The notes below the pieces were generated by a model that saw nothing but the letters and a program-made list of their open reading frames with translations, had not been told where the DNA came from and searched no databases. 23,135 bases of DNA from Spartobacteria bacterium (GTDB lineage Bacteria; Verrucomicrobiota; Verrucomicrobiia; Chthoniobacterales; UBA6821): assembly GCA_947466005.1 (NCBI GenBank), contig CANIBV010000014.1, forward strand, positions 1 through 23,135, given 5' to 3'. Below, piece by piece: positions 7,968 to 15,739 of the stretch. The stretch's first letter is position 1, and every line of letters starts with the position of its first letter. The translations under genes and the position numbers were made by a program.

Positions 7968-9113
7968 TTAGATTCGTGGAACCGATCGTCCTGCAAGCAC
8001 GACATGCCGTTCCGCGATGGGAGCGATCGGGGTGCCGATACGGTGAATGTTGACGAGGATTCCGACCATGAAGAGGCAAACCGCCAGATTGCTGCCGCCG
8101 TAACTGATGAACGGAAGAGGCATTCCCTTGTTCGGAAGCAATGAGGTGGTCATACCGATATTGACTGCTGCCTGCAGGGAGATCAACAGGATGATGCCCA
8201 TGGCGAGCAGTTTTCCGAAACGGTCCTTGGCATTGGCAGCGATCAGCCCGCCACAGAGGATGATCAGGATGAATCCAACCACCACAAGCCATGTGAATCT
8301 CAGACCCAACTCCTCCCCGATCATTGGAAAAATGAAGTCCGTGTGCGCATAGGGCAGATAGAGCATCTTCTGCCGACCCTCGCCGAGGCCCAAGCCCTCG
8401 AAACCGCCAGATCCAAAGGCAATAAGCGCCTGCCACTGCTGGAGTCCTTTCCCAAGCTTATCCCCCTCAGGGTCCATGAAAGTCAACATGCGGGCAGCTC
8501 GTTCCGGGATCATCATTGCCATCCCGAGGAGTCCCGCCAATCCGCACACGAACAATCCGATAATAAAGAAGCTGTTGGCTCCGCCGATGAAGCAAACGGC
8601 GAGGAAGGTAGCCCCGATCAGCGCACTGGTCCCAAGATCCACTTCTGCGGCAATCAGGCCGATCAGGATCATCACGACACCACCGGGAATGATGAAACCA
8701 TGAATAAACTTTTTTGCATTGGTCTCAGGGCGGGAGAACCACCAGGCCAGGAAGAAAACAGCAGCGATCTTAGCCACCTCGCTGGGTTGAAAGGACGCAA
8801 AATGAAGGTTCAACCAGCGCAGTGACCCGTTGATCCTCATGCCAACATGGGGAACGAAGCAGAGCATCAGGAGTAAGGCAGAGATTCCGTAGATCAGCAT
8901 CCACCATCTCTTCCATTGATGGTAGTCCACCATCGCTCCCCCCACACAGGCCGCCGTCCCGACCATCAGCCAGAAGCCCTGTCTCTTAACGAAGTAATAG
9001 ATATCCCCGTGGCTGTCCTGGGCGAACGCACTGGTACTGAAGAGCATCACGATCCCAAGGGTCACCAGACCCAAGACGGAGATCAGCAGAAGGTAGATGC
9101 TACTTCGCTGCAT
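7968..9113 (-). CDS. ftsW: FtsW, SEDS-family septal peptidoglycan polymerase
   Basis: This 381-residue protein has about ten predicted transmembrane helices and belongs to the SEDS glycosyltransferases, which polymerise lipid II together with a class B PBP. Motifs are NGSLRWLNL (95-103), FQPSEVAKI (108-116), the DLGTS segment (159-163), GLGEGRQKMLYLPYAHTDFIFPMIGEELG with the likely catalytic Asp259 in HTDFIF, and NKGMPLPFISYGGSNL (328-343) near the last helices. Its position between the LysM gene and murG, and the presence of ftsI in the same operon, favour FtsW over RodA. The start at 9113 is 27 bases after the LysM gene stop. The leader ends in CCACGGTAACCG with no Shine-Dalgarno sequence. 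Confidence 0.95.
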   Translation of the reverse strand: MQRSSIYLLLISVLGLVTLGIVMLFSTSAFAQDSHGDIYYFVKRQGFWLMVGTAACVGGAMVDYHQWKRWWMLIYGISALLLMLCFVPHVGMRINGSLRWLNLHFASFQPSEVAKIAAVFFLAWWFSRPETNAKKFIHGFIIPGGVVMILIGLIAAEVDLGTSALIGATFLAVCFIGGANSFFIIGLFVCGLAGLLGMAMMIPERAARMLTFMDPEGDKLGKGLQQWQALIAFGSGGFEGLGLGEGRQKMLYLPYAHTDFIFPMIGEELGLRFTWLVVVGFILIILCGGLIAANAKDRFGKLLAMGIILLISLQAAVNIGMTTSLLPNKGMPLPFISYGGSNLAVCLFMVGILVNIHRIGTPIAPIAERHVVLAGRSVPRI

Positions 9114-9140
9114 CGGTTACCGTGGTAGTAATTGAGCGGA

Positions 9141-10259
9141 CTACTTTTTGGATGGAGCGGGGATCATCAGCTTCTGACCGATCTGCATCTTCTTGGGGTC
9201 GGTGATACCGTTGGCCTTCATGAGCTCTTCCTGGGAGATTTTGAATTTCTTCGCGATCTTCCAAGGATTGTCCCCCTTGACCAATGTGTATTCGGTCATG
9301 CCGGCCTGAGTGGGCTCGGCCGCAGTGTTGCCATTACCATTACTTTTGGCCTGCGCTGGATTGGGTGCTCCCGTGACGCCTGTTGCCGCTGTGGCGATAG
9401 TGGCAGCTACCTTTCCTGCCTGGGTGGAGACACTTGAAGCAGCCTGAGCGATTGCCTTCTCGGGAACCTTCAGAATCTGACCGACTTGGAGAACCGAATT
9501 ACTGATCAGGCCGTTTGCCTTTTCCAGATCAGGAATGGCAACTCCGACGCTCGAAGCGATCCTAGTGACCGTGTCACCCGCCTTCACCATGTAGGTCTTC
9601 CCGGCGGCCAGGGGAGAGGTGCTCTCGGTTGAAGTCGTTGCAGCAGATCCATTAGGAACGCCGGTTGTTGCGTCTGTATTCGTGGCATCCTGGGCCGAGG
9701 CCGCCGAGGCCTGATGGGTCACCGCACTGGCAGTAGTTGCCGCTGCTCCGATGCCGGCAGCTTTCTGCAGACTTCCCTTCATCGAGGCAAGAATCCCAGG
9801 CCTCTTTGTGCTGACCGAAGCGGGCTCGGAGGGGGCGGGCGCTTTGTCCACCTTAGTCTCTGCCGAGGCGCTCTTGAGCGATGTCGTTGCCTTGGGAGAT
9901 TCGGCAATTTTCGCAACGATCGGGGCTTCCTTAGGCTGCTCGGACGGAGGCTCGTTCCGAGGCTCCTCCGGCTTCTGCCCCTTGCTCCCGGAGGATGCAT
10001 TCTCCTTCTGTGAGGGGGTCGATGCCGAGGTGCCGCTTGACTTGGCAAGTTTAGGTGTGGCCTGCTTTCCTGCCTTCATCGAATTGAAGGCATAGAGTCC
10101 ACCGACGGCAATGACATGCAGGAGCAGGACGACCATGAATGCATGAGAAAGCTTCATGTTTGGCTCGGGGCCGTAGTCATCGAACTCTTCGTCGTGCGTG
10201 TTCAGTGTGGCTGCACGTGCGCGGAGCCGACGGGTGCGTTTTGGAGTCATCGGGTTCAT
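9141..10259 (-). CDS. Membrane-anchored protein with two LysM domains, within the dcw cluster
   Basis: This 372-residue protein is not a standard dcw member. It has a basic, then acidic cytoplasmic N-terminus (MNPMTPKRTRRLRARA, then DEEFDDYG), one transmembrane segment (~38-58, rich in Val/Leu), and a long low-complexity Ala/Ser/Thr/Pro/Lys/Glu region (~62-220). LysM 1 follows (222-266, YMVKAGDTVTRIASSVGV...LQVGQILKVP), then an Ala/Thr-rich linker, and LysM 2 at the C-terminus (323-367, EYTLVKGDNPWKIAKKF...IGQKLMIP). LysM domains bind GlcNAc in peptidoglycan, so it probably tethers the inner membrane to the wall. No catalytic domain is seen. The start is the ATG at 10259, with another in-frame ATG at 10250. 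The longer upstream frame runs into murD and looks non-coding. The long linker could span the periplasm. A role at the septum is inferred only from its position between murD and ftsW. Confidence 0.88.
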   Translation of the reverse strand: MNPMTPKRTRRLRARAATLNTHDEEFDDYGPEPNMKLSHAFMVVLLLHVIAVGGLYAFNSMKAGKQATPKLAKSSGTSASTPSQKENASSGSKGQKPEEPRNEPPSEQPKEAPIVAKIAESPKATTSLKSASAETKVDKAPAPSEPASVSTKRPGILASMKGSLQKAAGIGAAATTASAVTHQASAASAQDATNTDATTGVPNGSAATTSTESTSPLAAGKTYMVKAGDTVTRIASSVGVAIPDLEKANGLISNSVLQVGQILKVPEKAIAQAASSVSTQAGKVAATIATAATGVTGAPNPAQAKSNGNGNTAAEPTQAGMTEYTLVKGDNPWKIAKKFKISQEELMKANGITDPKKMQIGQKLMIPAPSKK

Positions 10260-10360
10260 GGCGTTGTTTGGTTGATGATGTTGGTTGTGAGGATGAGGCG
10301 AGATCGTCTGAGTTGGAAGGTAGGAATTAGCGAAAACGAATGAAGAATGAGGTGTGGAGT

Positions 10361-11695
10361 TTAGTGGGGCAACCGCTCCACAAGCCTGCGATACGTCTCT
10401 CCCCGCTGGATGTAGTCGCGAAACATATCGAAGGAGGATGTCCCGGGTGAGAAGAGGACGATCGCCCCCTCTCTCCCCTTCTCCGCGGCCAGTGTGACGG
10501 CCTCTTCCAGGCTCCCGACAATAACCGAAGGAGTCCACTCCCAGTCATGAGCGATGCGGTGTCTCATCTCTCCGATGAGAATTGCCAGTTCCACACGCTC
10601 ACGCACGAGCGATGCGATCGGAGCGAACTCGAATCCCTTGTCCTTTCCTCCTGCGATCAGAATCAGGGGCCCCTCCACGGAGCGGATTGCCTGTTCCATG
10701 GCATCCAGATTCGTCGCCTTGGAATCATTGATCCATCGGACCCCTCCTCGCTCGCCAATGAACTCGCACCGGTGCGCCGGCGGCGTGTAGTTGCAGATCG
10801 CTTCTCCCATTTTCCGGAGATCAGCTCCGAGTGCGATACCCGCACCAAATGCGGCCATCGCGTTGGCGGCATTATGAGGACCTCGCAACTGTGTCTTGGA
10901 AAGATCCAGTAAGGGGGTCCCGAGATAAAAGATCTCCGTTCCTTGAAGAGTGAGGTCTCCCTCCGGGGATGTGACGCTAAATGTGAGCGACCGGGCCTTG
11001 AGCTCTGGAAGATCGTTGCCGGACGGCACGACGGCCCATTCGCTCTCTTGCTGGTTCTCAAAGATCCGCAGCTTTGCCTCGCGGTATTCCTTCATGGAGG
11101 GATATCGGTCGAGATGGTTGGGACTGAGATTGAGCCAGAGAGCCACCTTGGGACGGAATGTCTTGATCGTCTCCAATTGGAATGAACTCACCTCGGCGAT
11201 CAGGACATCCCAGACATCCCCTGTCATGATGAGTTCGGACATCGGTGTTCCGATGTTTCCGCAGGAGGCACTCCGGAGACCTGCTCCTTGAAGCATGAGC
11301 GTGGTAAGTTCCGTGGTTGTTGTTTTTCCATTGCTGCCGGTAATGGCTACCACGGGGCATTCGCAGAGGCTGAAAGCGAGCTCAAGCTCGCCGATGAGTG
11401 GGATCCCTTTTCCCTTCACATTCAGGACAAGCGGCGTTGTCTCCTCGATGCCCGGACTCAGGATAGCCATCTCGTAATGAGCCGGGTCTCCGGCGGCTCC
11501 CTCTCCGCTGATCACGACAACGCCTTCTTTCCGCAAGAGCTCCGCGCGCTCACTGATCACTTCGGACTCCCCGCTGTCACAGACCGTGACGTGGGCACCG
11601 CAGCGCAGCAGAAAGCGCGCGGCCGCTATACCGCTCCGCCCGAGACCGAGGACAACGGTCTTTTTTCCTCTGTAGGGATTTGCTTTTGGCGTCAC
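10361..11695 (-). CDS. murD: MurD, UDP-MurNAc-L-Ala--D-glutamate ligase
   Basis: This 444-residue cytoplasmic Mur ligase adds D-Glu to UDP-MurNAc-L-Ala. The N-terminal Rossmann-like domain starts VVLGLGRSGIAAARFLL. The ATP site is AITGSNGKTTTTEL (P-loop 119-127), followed by LSPNHLDRYPSMKEYREAKLRIF with the carbamylated-lysine region. The C-terminal domain contains HRCEFIGERGGVRWINDSKATN, ILIAGGKDKG and SPGTSSFDMFRDYIQRGETY, all typical of MurD. The reading frame starts with GTG at 11695, 18 bases after the mraY stop, in an A/C-rich spacer (…CTCAACCAAACC) without a Shine-Dalgarno sequence. Its length is normal. About 100 non-coding bases separate its stop from the LysM gene, the second widest gap inside the cluster. 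Confidence 0.96.
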   Translation of the reverse strand: MTPKANPYRGKKTVVLGLGRSGIAAARFLLRCGAHVTVCDSGESEVISERAELLRKEGVVVISGEGAAGDPAHYEMAILSPGIEETTPLVLNVKGKGIPLIGELELAFSLCECPVVAITGSNGKTTTTELTTLMLQGAGLRSASCGNIGTPMSELIMTGDVWDVLIAEVSSFQLETIKTFRPKVALWLNLSPNHLDRYPSMKEYREAKLRIFENQQESEWAVVPSGNDLPELKARSLTFSVTSPEGDLTLQGTEIFYLGTPLLDLSKTQLRGPHNAANAMAAFGAGIALGADLRKMGEAICNYTPPAHRCEFIGERGGVRWINDSKATNLDAMEQAIRSVEGPLILIAGGKDKGFEFAPIASLVRERVELAILIGEMRHRIAHDWEWTPSVIVGSLEEAVTLAAEKGREGAIVLFSPGTSSFDMFRDYIQRGETYRRLVERLPH

Positions 11696-11713
11696 GGTTT
11701 GGTTGAGCGGTTC

Positions 11714-12829
11714 CTATCGAAGCTTCAGAGTAGCTATCCCCATCAGGCCGAAGACGATCGCCATGATCCAGAAACGGACGGTAACGGTGTTTTCCTTCCA
11801 GCCGGAGAGTTCAAAATGATGGTGCAGCGGCGACATCTTGAAGATCCGTTTGCCAGTGAGCTTGAAGCTGGCCACCTGGAGAATCACGGAGAGGGCCTCG
11901 GCTACAAAGACTCCGCCCACAACGGCCAGAAGGAGCTCCTGCTTGCAGCAGATGGCGAGAACACCAAGGAGTCCGCCGATCGCCAAGGATCCCGTGTCAC
12001 CCATGAATACCTTGGCGGGATGGCAGTTCCACCAGAGAAACCCGAGTGCAGCGCCCGCCAGCGCAAGACTTACCACCGCCAGTTCACCTGAAAAAGCGTA
12101 GTAGGGAATCTGAAGGTACCCCGCTGACTTCGAATTTCCGGCAAGGTATGTGAAGATACCGAAGCAGGCCCCCGCCATGACGGTGCACCCCGAGGCGAGT
12201 CCATCCAGGCCATCGGTGAGGTTAACGGCATTGGAGCTGCCGACGATGATGAGGATATAAAAGAAATAGGTCCAGAGCCCGAGACTCATCACGGGACCCT
12301 TGATGAACGGGATGTAAAGCTCCTGGGCTTGCTTGGCCAGGGTTGGAGAGAAGAGAAAAAACGCCGTGACACCGACGGCCAGCAAACACTGGAGCAGGAA
12401 TTTAAGTCGGCTGCTGATCCCGTCCGAGCTTTTTTTGGCTACTTTTAGGTAGTCGTCATAAAAACCGATTCCACCCAGGACAATCACTGTAACGAGGCAG
12501 AGCCAGACAAAGGGATTGTCAGGTCGCGCCCATAGTAAGGTGGAGACCACGACTGCTCCTATGAGAAGAAGCCCCCCCATGGTCGGCGTCCCCTTTTTAC
12601 CGCCGTGGAGCTCGTTGAGCCGATGAACCTCCTCGGCGCTGCGGATCGGCTGTCCGAGCTTCAACTGGACAAGCCGGCGGATGAGGGCGTCGCCGAAGAG
12701 CAGACAGATCATGAAGGAGGTCAGCCCTGCGCAGAGCGCCCGGAATGAGATGTACTGGAATACATTCAGGCCCTTTGTGACGGAAAATCCATGAAGCAGT
12801 GAACTTAGTTGGGAAAGGTAGTAGAGCAT
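11714..12829 (-). CDS. mraY: MraY, phospho-MurNAc-pentapeptide translocase
   Basis: This 371-residue polytopic enzyme (about ten transmembrane helices) transfers phospho-MurNAc-pentapeptide to undecaprenyl phosphate, making lipid I at the cytoplasmic face. Diagnostic motifs are GGKKGTPTMGG (76-86), the magnesium-binding GFYDDYLK (122-129), SSNAVNLTDGLDGLA, NCHPAKVFMGDTGSLA, and the MraY-specific KRIFKMSPLHHHFEL near the C-terminus. The N-terminus has the usual extra helix before GTPTMGG. It lies between murF and murD in the common dcw order. The 25-base leader after murF ends AAGAAAACCACCC, purine-poor near the start, with no Shine-Dalgarno sequence. Confidence 0.97.
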   Translation of the reverse strand: MLYYLSQLSSLLHGFSVTKGLNVFQYISFRALCAGLTSFMICLLFGDALIRRLVQLKLGQPIRSAEEVHRLNELHGGKKGTPTMGGLLLIGAVVVSTLLWARPDNPFVWLCLVTVIVLGGIGFYDDYLKVAKKSSDGISSRLKFLLQCLLAVGVTAFFLFSPTLAKQAQELYIPFIKGPVMSLGLWTYFFYILIIVGSSNAVNLTDGLDGLASGCTVMAGACFGIFTYLAGNSKSAGYLQIPYYAFSGELAVVSLALAGAALGFLWWNCHPAKVFMGDTGSLAIGGLLGVLAICCKQELLLAVVGGVFVAEALSVILQVASFKLTGKRIFKMSPLHHHFELSGWKENTVTVRFWIMAIVFGLMGIATLKLR

Positions 12830-12854
12830 GGGGTGGTTTTCTTAGACGATTTTC

Positions 12855-14216
12855 TTAGATAAACTGGAGGAGGACTTCTTCCATTCGGGCGCTTCTGCTT
12901 GCTTTGAGCAGAATCTGGTCACCTGAATGAACGAGGGAGGAAAGAAGAGCAGCAGCAGCCGTATTGTCGCGGGTGACCCTCACATCGGACATACCCTTTG
13001 CAGTCGCTGCCTCTGCGATGGCTGCCGCTTCGGGGCCGACGGTGATCAGTGTATCAAGCAGTCTGGCTGCCCTTTCTCCCACTTCGGCATACCCGGCTGC
13101 TGCATGGGCTCCTAGTTCCCCCATTTTTCCAAGCACGGCGACCTTCCGCCCCACTTTCGGCAGGGAAAATAGCGTCTCAAGCGCTGCCAGCATGGAGTCC
13201 GGGTTGGCATTGTAGGTGTCATCCAAGATGGTCACGCCCCGCTTCATCGACTGACTCAGCCTCCCTTTGGTGAGCTTGATCAGGGAAAGCGCAGCTGCAC
13301 ACTCCTCAAGCGGAATACCGCACAGGCTTCCCGCTGCGACGGCCAAGAGGGCGTTACCAACCATGTGCCTGCCCGGAACTGGCAGGTGGGCTTCCACACG
13401 GCCAAACTCACCTTCGATCACAAAACGGCTTCCATCGCTCCCGTGAACGAGATTAACGGCACGCAGATCCCCGCTCTGGAATCCCACTTCAAGTATTCTT
13501 GCCGTTGTCCGAGAGCGAAGCTCGGAAGCAAATGCACACTCCGCCGAAATGACTCCATAACCCGAAATCGGGAGTTTCTCCAGGAGGTCTCCCTTTTCCC
13601 GTGCAATCTCCTCAAGGCTGCCAAGGTGCTCGATGTGAGCGGTCCCTACTCCGGTGATGATGGCGATCTCCGGCCGCGCGAGTCCCGCAAGCGGGGCAAT
13701 CTCGCCACGATGATTCATTCCAATCTCCCAGACAGCAACCTCATCCTCGAGATCCGCAGCCAGGATAGAGAGAGGCAGTCCGATCTGGTTGTTGAGATTT
13801 CCGACGGTGGCTGTTGTGCGGAACTTACTGCTCAGGACCGATGCGGTGAAATCCTTGGTCGATGTTTTTCCACTGCTGCCAGTCACCACCACCGGACGAA
13901 GCTTCAGCTGTGCGCGCCATGCTGAAGCCAGATGAGTCAATCCAGTCAAGGCGTCGGGCGTCGATAAGACGCCAAAACCCTGAGGAAGCCCCGTCGGAGC
14001 CTCGCTGTCACAGAGCGTTGCGACAGCACCCTTGGATGCGGCTTCTTCGATGAATCTATTCCCGTCGAAATTCTCGCCTCGGAGCGTGACGTAGAGATCC
14101 CCTTCCCTGATTTCTCTTGTGTCTTTGCAGACACGCAGCACCTTGGTGTCGGGATGACCTGCGAGAATGCTTGCCCCGCTCATCGCTGCGATTGTTGAGA
14201 GAGGAATGGGATTCAT
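12855..14216 (-). CDS. murF: MurF, UDP-MurNAc-tripeptide--D-Ala-D-Ala ligase
   Basis: This 453-residue Mur ligase adds the D-Ala-D-Ala made by Ddl and completes the UDP-MurNAc-pentapeptide. Visible motifs are KDTREIREGDLYVTLRGENFDG in the N-terminal domain, the ATP site VVVTGSSGKTSTKDF (P-loop ~112-120), TVGNLNNQIGLPLSIL, WEIGMNHRGEI, ITGVGTAHIEHLGS..EIAREKGDL, LDDTYNANPDSM and VLGKMGELG, the last three characteristic of MurF. The chosen ATG at 14216 follows the murE stop after one base and gives a standard N-terminus. The open frame extends upstream to 14489 inside murE, but that part has no family resemblance. A GGGGAG within the end of murE lies about ten bases before this start and may help ribosome binding, though it is also murE coding sequence. 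Confidence 0.95.
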   Translation of the reverse strand: MNPIPLSTIAAMSGASILAGHPDTKVLRVCKDTREIREGDLYVTLRGENFDGNRFIEEAASKGAVATLCDSEAPTGLPQGFGVLSTPDALTGLTHLASAWRAQLKLRPVVVTGSSGKTSTKDFTASVLSSKFRTTATVGNLNNQIGLPLSILAADLEDEVAVWEIGMNHRGEIAPLAGLARPEIAIITGVGTAHIEHLGSLEEIAREKGDLLEKLPISGYGVISAECAFASELRSRTTARILEVGFQSGDLRAVNLVHGSDGSRFVIEGEFGRVEAHLPVPGRHMVGNALLAVAAGSLCGIPLEECAAALSLIKLTKGRLSQSMKRGVTILDDTYNANPDSMLAALETLFSLPKVGRKVAVLGKMGELGAHAAAGYAEVGERAARLLDTLITVGPEAAAIAEAATAKGMSDVRVTRDNTAAAALLSSLVHSGDQILLKASRSARMEEVLLQFI

Positions 14217-14217
14217 C

Positions 14218-15732
14218 TTATCGCGTCTCCCCGAATTCCTTGTTAGCCATGGCTCTGGCCGTGACAGAGACGTCATTAAACGGATGGCGTCCTGTCGTCG
14301 TCTCCTGATAGGACTCATGGCCTTTCCCTGCGACAAGCACGATGTCATTCGGCCCGGCAAGTTCAACGGCTCTCCTGATTGCGCTCTCACGATCCACAAA
14401 GCTTTCGTGACCTGTTCCGAGCAGCCCCGTCTCACTCTCGCGAATGATCGCCAAGGGATCTTCACTCCGTGGGTTGTCGGAGGTGACAATCACCTTGTCG
14501 GAGTAACGCTCCGCGGCGGCTGCCATGAGCGGGCGCTTGGAATGATCCCTGTCTCCTCCGCATCCAAAGACCGTGATGATGCGTGAGGGATTCAGCTGAC
14601 GAAGTGACTTCAGCACATTTTCCAAGGCATCGGGCGTGTGCGCGTAATCCACGAAGGACTGGAAGTTGCGATGGGCAGGAACCCGCTCCAATCTGCCAGG
14701 AACCTGGGGGATCGTGACTGCCGCAGCAACCGCTCGACGGAGCTCCAGTCCCATCGCCGAGGCTGCAGCAAGTGCAGCCAGTGTATTGTAAACATTAAAG
14801 AGGCCGATCAGGGGGGTCCTTATCAGATAGCTTCGCCCCTTGGCATCGAGACGGAAGACGGTCCCTGTGCCACTGTGTTGGATATTGCTCGCCCGGAAGT
14901 TGCAGTTGCTTCCCTGACCGTAGGTGACGACTGGAACGCCGGTGATTTTGTCCAGGAGACGGTGCCCATAGCGGTCGTCCGAATTGATGATCGCCCTCCC
15001 CTTTTTCACCTTTTGTGCTCCAAGTGCTGTAAAAAGTGTTCTCTTGGCCTCGAAATACTCCTCCATTGTCCCGTGGTAATCGAGATGGTCCTGAGTCAGG
15101 TTTGTGAAGATTGCGGCGTCAAATTCAACTCCCCTCACACGCTGCTGCACCAGCGCATGACTCGACACTTCAAGAGCCGCCGCGCGGAATCCCCCATCTC
15201 TCATCGTGGCCAGCATACGCTGGAGTTCGATCGCGCCGGGAGTGGTCCTGGATGCTTCCTCAATGATCCCGGGCAGGATGTACTTGATCGTTCCTACAAG
15301 GCCGCACGGCCTACCGACGGTATCGCAGAGGTGACGGATAATCCAAGCGGTGGTGGTCTTTCCATTCGTTCCGGTGACCCCCGCAACAGCCAGTGAGGAT
15401 GAGGGATGCCCATAGAAGGCAGCGGCGATATCCGCAAGCGCCTCTTGAGCCACAGGCACACGAACGATCGGGACATTGATTCCGGACAGATCCTCCCCGC
15501 TGACGACAGCAACCGCTCCCTGGGCGATTGCGTCATGAACATAGTGACTCCCGTTTACCTTGGAGCCCGGAAGGACAAAGAATAGATCCCCCGCCGTCAC
15601 GCTGCGCGAATCACAACTGAGGCCCGTGATCGGAATTTCCGTGTTTCCAGTTACGGAAACAACAGTCGTGTTCCTGATCAGGGTGGCGATGGTGACCGAA
15701 GAAATCGTGGTGCTGTCTGAATACTTGTTCAT
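14218..15732 (-). CDS. murE: MurE, UDP-MurNAc-L-Ala-D-Glu--meso-diaminopimelate ligase
   Basis: This 504-residue Mur ligase adds the third residue of the stem peptide. Motifs are GLSCDSRSVTAGDLFFVLPG in the uridine-binding domain, the P-loop VTGTNGKTTT (119-128), TTPGAIELQRML, EVSSHAL, FTNLTQDHLDYHGTMEEYFEAKRTLF with the likely carbamylated Lys230, NVYNTLAALAA, VDYAHTPDALENVL and FGCGGDRD. The substrate-recognition motif is DNPR (419-422), the form found in meso-diaminopimelate ligases, and GKGHE is also present, so the wall is predicted to be of the mDAP type. The start at 15732 is seven bases after the ftsI stop, in the A/C-rich leader ACTAAGCAAACG without a Shine-Dalgarno sequence. Confidence 0.96.
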   Translation of the reverse strand: MNKYSDSTTISSVTIATLIRNTTVVSVTGNTEIPITGLSCDSRSVTAGDLFFVLPGSKVNGSHYVHDAIAQGAVAVVSGEDLSGINVPIVRVPVAQEALADIAAAFYGHPSSSLAVAGVTGTNGKTTTAWIIRHLCDTVGRPCGLVGTIKYILPGIIEEASRTTPGAIELQRMLATMRDGGFRAAALEVSSHALVQQRVRGVEFDAAIFTNLTQDHLDYHGTMEEYFEAKRTLFTALGAQKVKKGRAIINSDDRYGHRLLDKITGVPVVTYGQGSNCNFRASNIQHSGTGTVFRLDAKGRSYLIRTPLIGLFNVYNTLAALAAASAMGLELRRAVAAAVTIPQVPGRLERVPAHRNFQSFVDYAHTPDALENVLKSLRQLNPSRIITVFGCGGDRDHSKRPLMAAAAERYSDKVIVTSDNPRSEDPLAIIRESETGLLGTGHESFVDRESAIRRAVELAGPNDIVLVAGKGHESYQETTTGRHPFNDVSVTARAMANKEFGETR

Positions 15733-15739
15733 CGTTTGC

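Noticed and set aside
7955..8005. Longer N-terminus for murG
   Set aside because: It adds 17 residues unlike MurG and overlaps the end of ftsW; the ATG at 7954 gives the normal distance to GGTGGH.
11288..12091. Plus-strand open frame (267 codons) across murD and mraY
   Set aside because: It is antisense to two well-supported genes, shows no family resemblance, and crosses their junction.
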